This document shows, one piece after another, positions 1-8,079 of a DNA stretch of 64,000 nucleotides (position 1 is its first letter; the number at the start of each line of letters is the position of its first letter). Source of the stretch: Terriglobia bacterium (GTDB lineage Bacteria > Acidobacteriota > Terriglobia > UBA7540). The stretch spans positions 1-64,000 of the forward strand of contig JAIQEZ010000008.1 of assembly GCA_020073545.1 (NCBI GenBank), in the 5' to 3' direction. The notes beneath the pieces are model-generated. The model did no database searches and was not told the DNA's origin. It was given only the letters and a program-made list of their open reading frames with translations. Position numbers and translations under genes: made by a program.

Positions 1-88
1 ACAAAGTCTTCCTTCGACACTTTGGGATGAAGACTACATGATATTTGCACTCCCACTTCGTATGGTTTAGGCTTTCCTTTTCGTCCAT
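1..88 (-). CDS. tnpA: IS200-family transposase TnpA (5' part, truncated by window)
   Basis: Read on the minus strand from the ATG at 88-86, the codons give a 29-residue N-terminus containing TKWECKYHVVFIPKCRRK, the hallmark N-terminal block of IS200 Y1 (HUH) transposases. An AAGGAG ribosome binding site lies 8 bases before the ATG. The HUH motif and catalytic tyrosine would be further along, outside the window. The family moves as single-stranded DNA by a Y1 tyrosine mechanism (family knowledge). Whether the full gene is intact is unknown. Confidence 0.85.
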   Translation of the reverse strand, partial: MDEKESLNHTKWECKYHVVFIPKCRRKTL

Positions 89-174
89 CGTGGAGCTCCT
101 TTTCGTGTGCTTTGGCGGCTCACGTTAAGGAGTTTCCCCGATGGACTCCGGTATTTGTCAAACTTCTACTGCCT

Positions 175-191
175 CCCCGGCAGAGCCGGGG
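175..191. repeat. Subterminal hairpin of the IS200 element
   Basis: CCCCGGC-AGA-GCCGGGG is a perfect 7-bp stem with a 3-base loop. It lies between the transposase start and the lysS promoter. It is not followed by a T tract, so an IS recognition hairpin is more likely than a terminator. Confidence 0.6.
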
Positions 192-233
192 GGTCTCCCT
201 AGGGACTAGTCCACTGCCTGCCCGTTCGTTGTC

Positions 234-263
234 TTGACACAGTTTTCGCCCGCCACCTATAAT
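234..263 (+). promoter_or_regulatory. Sigma-70 promoter of lysS
   Basis: TTGACA (234-239) and TATAAT (258-263) are both perfect consensus hexamers, separated by 18 bases. The predicted start of transcription is near 270, giving a leader of about 45 bases before the lysS start. The promoter lies only about 30 bases from the inferred end of the IS200 element. Confidence 0.85.
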
Positions 264-313
264 GCCGCTTTTACCCGTGCTCTAAAATCCTCCGCAGGTT
301 GTAGGTTATCCGC

Positions 314-1861
314 GTGTCCGAGAAGGAACTTCAAGACCTGGTCCAGCAGCGCAAGAAAAAGCTCCAGGCGATTGTCGACCTGGGCTTTGAGGCCTACCCG
401 CGCAAGTACGACGTTACGCACTCGGTCCCCCAGATTCTGAGGGAAAACTCCGCGCTCGCGGCCGAAGAACTCGCCGCGCGCAAGATCTCGGTGCGCGTTG
501 CGGGCCGCGTCATGACCATTCGCCCGCACGGCAAGGCAGGTTTTGCCCACCTCGCCGGAGGTGGCCAGCGCCTGCAAGTCTACGTGCGATTGGACGCCGT
601 CGGCGAACGCGACTTCGAGCTTTACAGGCTCCTCGACCTGGGCGACCTGATCGGCGTCGAGGGCTATCTATTCCGCACCAAGACCGGCGAGCTCACCGTG
701 CACGCGGAACACCTGCAATTCCTCGCCAAGGCGTTGCTGCCGCTGCCGGAAAAATGGCACGGCCTCACCGACGTCGAAGTCCGTTACCGCCAGCGCTACC
801 TGGACCTGATGGTGAATGAAGAAGTCCGCACGGTCTTCGAGCGCCGCGGCCTGCTGGTGTGCGCCATCCGCGATTTCCTGGAAGCCGAGGGTTACTTGGA
901 AGTCGAGACGCCCATGATGCAACCGCTGGCGGGCGGCGCCATGGCCCGGCCTTTCGTCACGCACCACAACACGCTCGACATCAACCTCTTTCTGCGCATT
1001 GCCCCGGAGCTTTACCTGAAGCGCCTCATCGTGGGCGGCCTCGACCGCGTGTACGAGATTAACCGCAACTTCCGCAACGAGGGCATCTCCACCCAACACA
1101 ACCCGGAATTCACCATGCTGGAGTTCTACCAGGCCTACGCGGATTACCACGACATGATGGACCTCACCGAGCGCTTGCTGCGGCGGGCCGCCCAAGCCGT
1201 GCTCGGCAGTGTGGAGTTCGACTATTGCGGCCAGCGCATCTCGTTCGCGAAATTCGAGCGCCTCACGATGAAAGAGGCAATCGTCAAGTTCTGGCCCGCC
1301 ACGGCAGCGCCGGGGCCGGCCCTCGACGACTTGGCCGAGCCTGAGGCTGTCTTTCGCTGGGTCGCGGCTTACGACGAGTGGGCGAAGCAGCCGGAGAGCG
1401 GCGCCGAGCCCCTTCCCAGGGAAGAAGGCAAGGCGCCTGGCATGGCCCTGGCCGAGCTTTTTGAGGCGGTGGCTGAACGCCACCTGATTCAGCCCACCTT
1501 CATCGTCGATTACCCGCTCGAAGTCTCGCCGCTCTCGAAGCAGAAGCCCGAAGATCCCAACTTCGTCGAGCGCTTCGAGCTTTACGTGGCAGGCATGGAG
1601 ATCGCCAACGCCTTCAGCGAGCTCAACGATCCCGGCGAGCAGCGCGACCGCTTCGAATACCAGCAGTTCCTGCGCGAGAAGGGCGACCTGACCGCGCACG
1701 CCATCGACGAGGACTACGTCCGCGCGCTCTGCTACGGCATGCCACCCACCGGCGGCGAGGGCATCGGCATCGACCGCCTTACCATGCTCCTCACCAACTC
1801 GCGCTCCATCCGCGACGTGATCCTCTTCCCGCTGCTGCGCCCTGAGAAGCACGGCGGTTGA
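314..1861 (+). CDS. lysS: Lysyl-tRNA synthetase, class II
   Basis: Charges tRNA-Lys with lysine using ATP, in the cytoplasm. The 515-residue protein starts at a GTG. It has an N-terminal OB-fold anticodon-binding domain (about residues 55-145) followed by the class II catalytic core: motif 2 around [18 protein letters not shown] and motif 3 [11 protein letters not shown] near the C-terminus. The stretch around residues 330-375, rich in Ala, Glu and Pro, looks like an expanded loop compared with compact bacterial enzymes. No strong Shine-Dalgarno precedes the GTG. An AGGTTAT lies about 10 bases upstream and the promoter at 234-263 fits this start. Confidence 0.95.
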   Translation: MSEKELQDLVQQRKKKLQAIVDLGFEAYPRKYDVTHSVPQILRENSALAAEELAARKISVRVAGRVMTIRPHGKAGFAHLAGGGQRLQVYVRLDAVGERDFELYRLLDLGDLIGVEGYLFRTKTGELTVHAEHLQFLAKALLPLPEKWHGLTDVEVRYRQRYLDLMVNEEVRTVFERRGLLVCAIRDFLEAEGYLEVETPMMQPLAGGAMARPFVTHHNTLDINLFLRIAPELYLKRLIVGGLDRVYEINRNFRNEGISTQHNPEFTMLEFYQAYADYHDMMDLTERLLRRAAQAVLGSVEFDYCGQRISFAKFERLTMKEAIVKFWPATAAPGPALDDLAEPEAVFRWVAAYDEWAKQPESGAEPLPREEGKAPGMALAELFEAVAERHLIQPTFIVDYPLEVSPLSKQKPEDPNFVERFELYVAGMEIANAFSELNDPGEQRDRFEYQQFLREKGDLTAHAIDEDYVRALCYGMPPTGGEGIGIDRLTMLLTNSRSIRDVILFPLLRPEKHGG

Positions 1862-1913
1862 CGCTCGACCGCGCAGGCCGCGCGTGCTCCCCTGATTCCG
1901 CGCTGTGTTTTCC

Positions 1914-2039
1914 CGCGGGTGGCGCATACATTGCTTTGGATCTATGCGCCGGTCGACAACCCAGTGGTCGGGAAACCGGGAAGGCTTGGCGAGTTCCGAG
2001 GGGGCACCGACATAGAGAGCGATGTCGGCGCCACCCGCG
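1914..2039. repeat. MITE-like element, copy 1 (perfect 12-bp terminal inverted repeats)
   Basis: The 126-bp segment is bounded by CGCGGGTGGCGC (1914-1925) and its exact reverse complement (2028-2039). It begins 52 bases after the lysS stop. Its interior, starting GCATACATTG and including TATGCGCC and AGGCTTGG blocks, is recognisably related to the segment at 3569-3679. It encodes nothing. Confidence 0.6.
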
Positions 2040-2054
2040 AAGCGGGGGATTCCC

Positions 2055-2192
2055 ATGCGAGCCCTCTTCGCAGGCGACACAATCTCACGCGGCGATGCCT
2101 CGATTCGCGTGCTCTGGCCGGCGCAGCAGCGGCCCTTAGCAGCCTTTCCCAGCAACGACGACTCGCTGGTAATGCGGATCAGCGCGCCCGGC
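2055..2192 (+). pseudogene. Remnant of a ComEC/Rec2-type DNA uptake protein (C-terminal domain)
   Basis: The plus-strand frame encodes a block containing GDTISRGDASIRVLWPA and, 11 residues later, SNDDSLVMRIS. This order and spacing match the C-terminal metallo-beta-lactamase-like domain of ComEC, where a GD..-..VLWP block precedes N(N/D)DSLVLR (family knowledge). The similarity stops after about 46 codons. The following residues do not resemble the expected FLL-GD continuation and no start or upstream domain is present. I read it as a decayed fragment. A chance resemblance cannot be excluded without a profile search. Confidence 0.45.
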
Positions 2193-2415
2193 ATGAGCCA
2201 CACTTCCGCCAACGACCAACCGCTCTTCTCAGCCATCAACGTCCACAATGCCACCTGCGCGCCGTTCTGACAGAAGGGAGAGAGCGCAGGAAGCTCTAAG
2301 GGACTATCTTCGCGGTCGGGCGGGAAAGCAAATTATTATCAGACGGATGTAATATTGGCGAAGCACAGCCTGTTCCGGTCGCTTATTGAAACGGCAAAGG
2401 GCGAAACCGAACAGC

Positions 2416-2571
2416 TTACCGACCAAACAGGACTAAAACACCAGCAGCGATAGCGAGCAGACCCATTAGAATACCGATGTGTGGAACTGAAATCCTGACC
2501 ACTTGCAGTAGGCCTGACACGATAAGCCAGATGCCCAACAGGAGCATTCCCAGGTTCTTGACCAGTTTCAT
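2416..2571 (-). CDS. Small two-helix membrane protein, unknown function
   Basis: A 51-residue protein starting MKLVKNLGMLLLGIWLIVSG and ending in VLVLFGR. It consists of two hydrophobic segments (about 8-24 and 32-49) joined by a short turn, so it should sit in the inner membrane as a hairpin. The start is set by a near-perfect ribosome binding site, AAGGAGGTGA, 6 bases before the ATG. The same frame is open upstream, but those residues look random and have no binding site. It is separated by about 300 bases from the next gene, which also encodes a small membrane protein. Confidence 0.75.
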   Translation of the reverse strand: MKLVKNLGMLLLGIWLIVSGLLQVVRISVPHIGILMGLLAIAAGVLVLFGR

Positions 2572-2878
2572 GTTGTTCACCTCCTTGTGTAAGGAATGCG
2601 ACTCGTCATGCCGCAGACACTGCATGCCGCGGTGTCCTACGGGACGGGCCGGGTCGTTCGATGCTCGCCAGGTAAACAATCTGAGAATAAGTCAGGACTT
2701 TTGGCTTGCAGATGTTCCTCGTTTCTTCTTTTCACTTCCCTCGAGGTTTACCTCCAGCGGTCTTTCATGCGGCCAATCATAATCTGCCTCGGAACGCCCG
2801 GTCACGGAGCGCCTGGAAGAGATTGTCAAGACGGCGGCGGCTGCCGGTTTGCCGCGTTTCTAAACGTCCAGGATTTCC
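2572..2878. other. Intergenic stretch, no feature seen
   Basis: The 307 bases between the two small membrane-protein genes hold the ribosome binding site of the downstream gene. I see no convincing ORF, repeat or promoter in the rest. Confidence 0.5.
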
Positions 2879-3253
2879 TCAACTCTGACCTGATTCGTAG
2901 GGCAGCCCGAGAACGAAACTAGCAATAAACAAGTCAGATCCGGATGTCCGACCGAGCAGTACATTCCTGGGCGTCGCCAGAGACAATTTGGGCATGTGCA
3001 CGCGGTGTCCCCCTACCCACCAGTGATAGGCAACCAAGAGCAAGATAGCCCCGAGCAAGGCCATAAAAAAGCCCGCCGGATGGCCAGGACCGTACCAACC
3101 CATCATACGGCCCAGCAAACCGCCTACCAGCGCTCCTCCCATTCCCAACAGAATGACGGCAATCCAGCCGCCTGGATGGTGGCCTGGAAACAAGAAGATG
3201 GCGACGGCCCCAACAATCAATCCGAAGAAGATGTGACCGATCATGTGGAGCAT
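2879..3253 (-). CDS. GlsB/YeaQ/YmgE-family (transglycosylase-associated) membrane protein
   Basis: A 124-residue protein with glycine-rich transmembrane segments: the N-terminal IGHIFFGLIVGAVAIFLFPG, a central block ending in LLGRMMGWYG, and a third helix FFMALLGAILLLVAYHW. The Gly-rich alternating helices are typical of the YeaQ/GlsB family of small stress-related inner-membrane proteins, which is usually about 80-90 residues. The last 35 residues here (from about GGHRVHMPK) are an extension unlike the family and may be non-native. A GGGAGGG sequence precedes the ATG. A second ATG three codons later (3244-3242) is an alternative start. Confidence 0.7.
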   Translation of the reverse strand: MLHMIGHIFFGLIVGAVAIFLFPGHHPGGWIAVILLGMGGALVGGLLGRMMGWYGPGHPAGFFMALLGAILLLVAYHWWVGGHRVHMPKLSLATPRNVLLGRTSGSDLFIASFVLGLPYESGQS

Positions 3254-3568
3254 TTTCTGATCCCTCCCTGTTCTCGAAGGTTTAAACGGGAATTTCCGAT
3301 TTCAACTTTATCTCTCCGCAGCATCTTACGAGAGTCGCCCTGTCCATTCAAGCTCCGATCAGCCTGGCCTCTTTTGGGTGGCATCCGGGCTCGCTTTGGC
3401 CGTTCCGCTCGCTTGTCTGGTCTGTTTCCCGCCTCCAACTTGCCTGGCTGCTAACACTCGGCCCCACTGGATGACTTGGAGCAGCTGGATTGCCCTCCTC
3501 TGCGGGCTCGCTAGCCGTCCGGCAACGGCAGCGCAGCGATCATCCTCAGCATGCTGCCGAACAGCCTC

Positions 3569-3679
3569 CGCGGGTGACGCATACATTGCCTCCGACGTAT
3601 GCGCCGGGCAACAATGTTGTGGCCTGGAAACTGGGGAGGCTTGGAGCGGGTTTCCAAGTGGCGCCATTCCCGTCCCGCG
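3569..3679. repeat. MITE-like element, copy 2 (diverged)
   Basis: Shares the left inverted repeat (CGCGGGTGACGC, one change from copy 1), the GCATACATTGC and TATGCGCCGG blocks and the GGGAGGCTTGG block with the segment at 1914-2039, in the same order. Its right end has decayed to GTCCCGCG. The two copies bracket the two small membrane-protein genes. Confidence 0.5.
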
Positions 3680-3772
3680 AAGCGGGACACCGTGAGTAGC
3701 CGTAAGTGAAACCTACGGAAACAGAAGCCCAGAGGGCATTCCGGCCCCGGAGGGGCCGAACCATTGACCGCT

Positions 3773-3913
3773 CAACCCCGTTGGAGTCTGTGGACAACTC
3801 GTGATTCGCAGCTGTAGCGCTGCTGGCGCTATGCGCAACACGGGCATCTTGCCCGTGCCGATCACGGCCAGGATGGCCGTGCTACGGTTGTCACACAGAC
3901 TCCGTTGGGGTTG
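3773..3913. repeat. 141-bp inverted-repeat element with two internal hairpins
   Basis: Starts CAACCCCGTTGGAGTCTGTG and ends with the near-exact reverse complement. Continuing inward, the arms match over about 27 bases with one indel and a 4-base block of differences. Inside are two 8-bp-stem hairpins, CACGGGCA-TCT-TGCCCGTG (3839-3857) and CACGGCCA-GGA-TGGCCGTG (3863-3881). It has no coding potential and resembles a non-autonomous mobile element. Confidence 0.6.
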
Positions 3914-4329
3914 CGTAATTCTGTGCGGTCCGTTATCCGCAGGTTAAAACCTGCGGCTATTCACCGTTGGCCCCTGCCGGGGCCACTTGAGCACGGCTTG
4001 TCTTAGCGCTTATGGGTCGGCGGCTCGCCTACGCCGCTGGAGAGGATAGGGCCGCAATCCTGCCCAGCATGGCTCCAAACTGCCGCCGCGTGTCGCCGCG
4101 GCGAACCTCCCCGCCAGCAGCAACCCGTAATATCGGGCGTGTTTCACCAGCCGCCCCCCGTCTTGAACTAACCACCTTGTTTTCAATGAGTCAGACACCC
4201 CGCGCGAAGCGGGTGGCTCGATGAGTGAGGTCCCGCCCTGCGGGAGCGACACACGCCCCAGCTTTCGCGTCAGCCCCGCAGGGGCGTAATATGAGTAGCC
4301 GGGGGCAGCGCCCCCAGAAACGGCACCCA

Positions 4330-4456
4330 CCCCTCACCCCCTTCCCCTCTCCCGCCCGCCCTGCGGCCCAGAGCCCAGTAGCTCGTGCGGAAACTCTCGG
4401 CAGAGCCTTCGGGCGGCGGGCCGGCGGGAAGAGGGGCGCCGAAGGCGGGGTGAGGG
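4330..4456. repeat. CCCCTCACCC-type intergenic repeat, copy 1
   Basis: Begins CCCCTCACCCCCTTCCCCTC and ends with GGCGGGAAGAGGGGCGCC followed by GGGGTGAGGG, so the outer arms are inverted complements. Two further members with the same opening word occur at 28163 and 57545. The CCCTCACCC...CTCTCCC word family is widespread between bacterial genes (general knowledge). Confidence 0.6.
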
Positions 4457-4510
4457 CTCTCTCGCCCAGGGCTTGCGCCCTGGGCTACGATCTTGCGCCC
4501 CTGCCGGGGC

Positions 4511-4887
4511 TGCCGAACAGCCGCCCGCAACGGGAAGACTCTGTCAGCTAACTTCTGACTCAGGAAACTAGGAAAACTTGCTGATTAGGATCAAACGCCA
4601 GGTTTTCGATCTGGAACTTCTTCGAGATGCAAGGGTTTGAAACGATATTGTTGAAACAAAGAGGGTTAGCGACGGCGAGCAAGGATATTCCATGACCTGG
4701 GCTGGGAACCAAATTGTTGAAATACAAGCATTTAGTCCGGTCGAGGTTGGGCCGCACGCTGAGCGATGGCGCGCCCGACCTGTCGCGTGGAAGGCCCGCA
4801 CAAGGCCGCGCGGCATTCGCATTCAAGTGGTAATATTGAAAGTCAGGGCTCAGGCTAAATCCACAAGCGAGAGGCGAACTGGCGGAA
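4511..4887. other. Intergenic stretch upstream of the MBL-fold hydrolase
   Basis: No gene is seen. The only pattern is a loosely repeated motif with ATTGTTGAAA (near 4648 and 4713). The ribosome binding region of the downstream gene is weak. Confidence 0.4.
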
Positions 4888-5523
4888 ATGATTCACGAAG
4901 TTCTTTCGGTGGGAATGCTGGCGTGCAACTGCTCGGTGCTGGGTGATGAAGCCACCGGCGAGGCCGTAGTGATCGACCCGGGCGACGAAATTGAGCGTGT
5001 CCAGCAGATTCTGGCCAAGGACCGTCTGCACGTGAAATACATCGTCGCGACTCACGCGCATATCGATCACGTAGGCGGGGTCCAGAAGCTCCAGCAGGCC
5101 ACCGGAGCCGCGGTGCTGATGCATCAAGCTGATCTGCCTCTCTATCAGAACCTCGCGTTGCAGGCGGAATGGCTGGGCGTCCCACCGCCCGGCGTTGTGA
5201 ACGTGGACCAGTTCCTGAAGGAGGGTGACACGCTGCGTTGCGGCGCGCTCACCTTGGAGGTCCTGCACACTCCGGGGCATTCTCCGGGCAGCCTTTCACT
5301 CCACCTGCCGGGAGAGAAGCAGCTAATTCTCAGCGGCGATACGTTGTTTCAGGGCAGCATCGGCCGCACGGACCTCTGGGGTGGTTCCTTCGACGAAATC
5401 CTGCGCTCGATTCGCCACCGGCTCCTCATTTTTCCCGATGCAACGCCGGTCTTTCCCGGACACGGTCCGTCGACCACCATCGGTGAGGAGCGCAAGTCGA
5501 ATCCCTTCCTCCAGGCCTCGTAG
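4888..5523 (+). CDS. Metallo-beta-lactamase-fold hydrolase, glyoxalase II-like
   Basis: A 211-residue cytoplasmic zinc hydrolase of the YcbL/glyoxalase II-like group. The metal-binding signature THAHIDH is at residues 55-61. Downstream ligands include the histidine of HTPGHSPG, the aspartate of LSGDTLF and the histidine in FPGHGPST near the end. Family members cleave thioesters such as S-lactoylglutathione, but the substrate cannot be read from the sequence. The length is that of the short form lacking the glyoxalase II C-terminal domain. Its last 52 coding bases are part of a direct repeat found again at 7900-7965, on the far side of the GH127 gene. Confidence 0.85.
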   Translation: MIHEVLSVGMLACNCSVLGDEATGEAVVIDPGDEIERVQQILAKDRLHVKYIVATHAHIDHVGGVQKLQQATGAAVLMHQADLPLYQNLALQAEWLGVPPPGVVNVDQFLKEGDTLRCGALTLEVLHTPGHSPGSLSLHLPGEKQLILSGDTLFQGSIGRTDLWGGSFDEILRSIRHRLLIFPDATPVFPGHGPSTTIGEERKSNPFLQAS

Positions 5524-5537
5524 CTGACGATTCAGAC
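5472..5537 (+). repeat. Direct repeat A: 3' end of the MBL-hydrolase gene
   Basis: These 66 bases cover the last 17 codons and stop codon of the hydrolase gene plus 14 bases downstream. They match 7900-7965 without gaps at about 59 of 66 positions, including an identical run of 13 bases across the stop codon. Copies A and B are in the same orientation and bracket the GH127 gene. Confidence 0.85.
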
Positions 5538-5658
5538 TGGAATGAATGGAGTCAAGAACGTCGTTTGTCCGTCGGGTGGGGCCGGTCCTGACATTTAAGC
5601 AGGGATTTCTCCTGCCCGCCGTTCGGCTCCTGTCGCGGATGTCAGCTGCGGGTTGGCC

Positions 5659-7533
5659 TCAAGCCTCGAGGTCATAATACATCCGATAAGGAATACCTTC
5701 GCCCGCCCGGTAGAAGGGCATGAACGTCCCCCACGCTGGCGCAAAGGTTTCCCTGGGCTGCTCTGCGACCCGGAACTCCAGCCGCTTCCCCATGCGGCCG
5801 ATCCACTTCGAAAGGTCCGGATCGCTCGGGGCCTTACTCAGCCCCCGCGACCACCGCCCATCCTGAACCAGAACCACCGGGCCGTGCATCAACACAACTC
5901 TGTGCGGATGCTGTTTGTCAATGGGGACAAACGCGAGACGCATGGGAATCCGGATAGTCAGCCGATCCCCGGGGTTCCAGGACCGATGGACCGCAGCCCA
6001 CGTGCCCGGGCGCGCGGGCACGTCAAGCTTGACGCCGTTGACCTCGACGCTCGCTCCCTGCGCCCATCCGGGCACCCTGAATTTCAGGTTGAACGATACA
6101 CTGCGCTTTGGCCGGAGGGTCAGGGTCGCGGTATCCGATTCCGGATACCCTGTCTCTTGTTCGACCTGAACCTCGTGCCCGCCCAGGTTCCACGTGACTG
6201 CCGAGGGCACAAAGAGATTGACGTACAGACTGTCCCGGTCCTTGAAGTAGATCAGATTGTGGTAGTCAGCTACCGCCTGGATGTAAGTCCCCGAGCAGCA
6301 AGGGTAAGCATCCCAGTAATAGACTTTGCGCGCGGAGCCGAGCGTGTAAGCAGCACCCAGCCGGTAGTCGGAGTAATAGAAAGTCCTTCCGCCCGCGGCC
6401 ATCGGCAGTGCCGCCCCAATCCCGTTGTACAAGAGCTTTTCGATCCAATCGCCAAACCGGGCTTCGCCGGTAAACTGCATCAAGTAGCGTGCGAGCTTGA
6501 ACACTGCCCAGCTTCCGCAGGGAGTCTCAAAAGTGTTGGCTTCTCTTTCGAGCGACCTCCCCAACTCCCCGTCTGGCGCCACGAGCCTTTCGGTCGGCCC
6601 GTAGCCGCCCGTGGCATAGCATTGTGTCTGCTGGAAATGGTCATAGGCGTTGACAATCGCTTTCAAATATTCCGGCTCTGCCGTAACCGCATACGTCATG
6701 GCCGCACTACTCAGTGTGTTGACATGACTGTAGGCGTGCAGGCCTTGAGCCGGAGGTCCACCGCTGGTGGCGTACCTGCCCCAGTAAGTCGTGTAGCGCC
6801 ACAGGTCGCCAAAGGTTTTGTATTTGGAATTAGTGGTCAGTTGGTACGCCCGGTAAAGGTTCTCGCAAAGCGTGTACCACTCGTTGCCGCAACTCCGCGC
6901 ATCGGGATCCGCGGGCGTGGCGGGCTTCCGGGTGCGATCAAGCGTCTTCATGCCCCAATCCGTCAACCTGTCGAGCAGCGGCAGGGCTTCCTTCACCCCA
7001 CCGTATTCGTAAAGATCGACGAGACCGCAAACGGTCTTGTCGAATACATAGTGGGTGTGCTCAGCCTTGGTTTCCTTCGTATTGTAGAAAAGGCCGTCGG
7101 CCTCGACCGTCTTGGCCCACTCGCGCATGAGCCGGGTGGCCTTGTAACGGACGGGGGCGTCGCCCGTGGCCTTGGACATGCGCGCCATGCCGCTTAACCA
7201 TTGCCCGAAGACCACCGATGTGTCGTTTCGGCACCAGCCGCCCATGTCGTTGCCCGGCGCTGGCACCCCCGCCCTCTTCCGGAATCCCTTCAGGATGTCG
7301 TTATCGGGAAGGTTGTAGTAGTAGTCGCGGGTCCCAAGGTATTGCCTCCGTAACATGCCGTCGAGCAGTCGCACGCCCTGGTAGTTGAAGGGCTCCAGGA
7401 AGAGCTTCGGCCCAGGACTACCCTCGCCGACAGCCTCAGCCGCGAGCGATTCCAAAGCACGCAGCGCGGCAGGCGCTACGGATGCCCCCGCCAACCAAAG
7501 CATGAATCCCCTTCGATCAGTCCGGTAACGCAT
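5659..7533 (-). CDS. GH127 (DUF1680) beta-L-arabinofuranosidase-like glycosidase, Tat-exported
   Basis: A 624-residue enzyme of the DUF1680/GH127 family, whose characterised members release beta-L-arabinofuranose from plant glycans using a zinc-bound cysteine nucleophile. The N-terminus carries a twin-arginine signal (TDRRGFMLWLAGASVAPAAL), so export in folded form is likely. The CC pair in WDAYPCCSGTYIQ and the E..C in TFETPCGSW correspond to the expected zinc and nucleophile region. The (alpha/alpha)6 barrel is followed by beta domains from about residue 440. The start is chosen by AGGAGG 6 bases upstream. The frame continues upstream, but that part lacks family resemblance. The gene is convergent with its upstream neighbour and flanked by direct repeats. 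Confidence 0.85.
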   Translation of the reverse strand: MRYRTDRRGFMLWLAGASVAPAALRALESLAAEAVGEGSPGPKLFLEPFNYQGVRLLDGMLRRQYLGTRDYYYNLPDNDILKGFRKRAGVPAPGNDMGGWCRNDTSVVFGQWLSGMARMSKATGDAPVRYKATRLMREWAKTVEADGLFYNTKETKAEHTHYVFDKTVCGLVDLYEYGGVKEALPLLDRLTDWGMKTLDRTRKPATPADPDARSCGNEWYTLCENLYRAYQLTTNSKYKTFGDLWRYTTYWGRYATSGGPPAQGLHAYSHVNTLSSAAMTYAVTAEPEYLKAIVNAYDHFQQTQCYATGGYGPTERLVAPDGELGRSLEREANTFETPCGSWAVFKLARYLMQFTGEARFGDWIEKLLYNGIGAALPMAAGGRTFYYSDYRLGAAYTLGSARKVYYWDAYPCCSGTYIQAVADYHNLIYFKDRDSLYVNLFVPSAVTWNLGGHEVQVEQETGYPESDTATLTLRPKRSVSFNLKFRVPGWAQGASVEVNGVKLDVPARPGTWAAVHRSWNPGDRLTIRIPMRLAFVPIDKQHPHRVVLMHGPVVLVQDGRWSRGLSKAPSDPDLSKWIGRMGKRLEFRVAEQPRETFAPAWGTFMPFYRAGEGIPYRMYYDLEA

Positions 7534-7555
7534 AATGCCTCCTGGTAACCTTGCC

Positions 7556-7664
7556 CTAGTCCCGTGACCGCCTAAAGAAGTCCCTAACCCGCTCTGCCCA
7601 CTCGGCGCTCTGGTTGACTGTGAACGCTTCAGAAAAGAACCTAACCAAGCGGGCACGGGACTAG
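7556..7664. repeat. Inverted repeat in the GH127 5' leader
   Basis: CTAGTCCCGTG (7556-7566) and its exact reverse complement (7654-7664) are 87 bases apart, just upstream of the GH127 start. A second hairpin, TGGAGGTTC...GAACCTCCA, lies at 7706-7732. They could form a leader structure or be ends of a small element. There is no direct evidence for either. Confidence 0.4.
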
Positions 7665-7899
7665 CACCTGCAACCGCAGGATAGAAGCCTCGACAGAAAC
7701 CGCCTTGGAGGTTCGACGCCACTGAACCTCCAGAGCCGATTTCGCAAGGAATCCCTTTGACCGAAATTTCCTCTTGGCCTTCCGGCACCTGAGCGCATAT
7801 ACCGGAATTTCCGTTTTCGACTCCGCTTTTGCCCAAAATCCTACGCCGGCGGCCTTGCTGAGGCAAGCTCAAACCCGGACGGCCGCTTTCCGGTCTTCG

Positions 7900-7965
7900 G
7901 ACCACCATCGGTGAGGCGAGCGAGCCGAATCCTTTCCTCCAGGCCTCGTAGCTAACGATTCAAAC
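7900..7965 (+). repeat. Direct repeat B: displaced copy of the MBL-hydrolase 3' end
   Basis: Matches 5472-5537 at about 90 percent over 66 bases, including the equivalent of the hydrolase stop codon. No hydrolase coding sequence precedes it here, so it is a detached duplicate lying beyond the GH127 gene. The mismatches spread along the length suggest an old duplication. Confidence 0.85.
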
Positions 7966-8050
7966 GGCGAATCGCCTTGGGCGTGCTTCCTTCGCCCCTG
8001 CGACCATTGACCAATTTGTGCCTGGTCTAAACGCCCGACAGGTGAATGCA

Positions 8051-8079
8051 TTGAGAATCACCTGCCTTCCTGATAGACT
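8051..8079 (+). promoter_or_regulatory. Candidate sigma-70 promoter of ugd
   Basis: TTGAGA (8051-8056), 17-base spacer, TAGACT (8074-8079). The -35 box matches consensus at 5 of 6 positions and the -10 box at 4 of 6. It would give a leader of about 180 bases. Confidence 0.45.

Larger units (their letters stand above)
1..205 (-). mobile_element. Left end of an IS200/IS605-type insertion sequence (cut by window edge)
   Basis: The first 88 bases encode the start of an IS200-type Y1 transposase on the minus strand. About 85 bases upstream of its start codon is a GC-rich hairpin (175-191), matching the subterminal hairpins that mark the ends of IS200-family elements. I place the outer end near position 200-205 because the lysS promoter begins at 234, but the exact boundary cannot be fixed here. 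The rest of the element lies outside the window. Confidence 0.7.
3672..4510. repeat. Dense cluster of short GC-rich hairpins
   Basis: At least ten short palindromes occur in under 900 bases. Examples are GTCCCGC-GAA-GCGGGAC (3672-3688), GGCCCC-GGA-GGGGCC (near 3745), CCGCAGGTT-AA-AACCTGCGG (3937-3956), GGCCCC-TGCC-GGGGCC (3969-3984), GGGGGCAGCGCCCCC (near 4300) and GCCCAGGGC-TTGC-GCCCTGGGC (near 4469-4490). None is followed by a T run. No open frame through the region has a plausible product. Such hairpin piles are common between genes in acidobacterial and planctomycete-like genomes (general knowledge). Confidence 0.7.

Noticed and set aside
668-2254. Long open frame on the minus strand across lysS (528 codons)
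   Set aside because: Lies antisense to a clear lysS gene. Low-complexity Arg/Glu-rich product with no domain, typical of a high-GC shadow frame.
3378-3695. Plus-strand frame with Cys-rich product after the GlsB-like gene
   Set aside because: Runs into a MITE-like repeat, no ribosome binding site, no recognisable protein.
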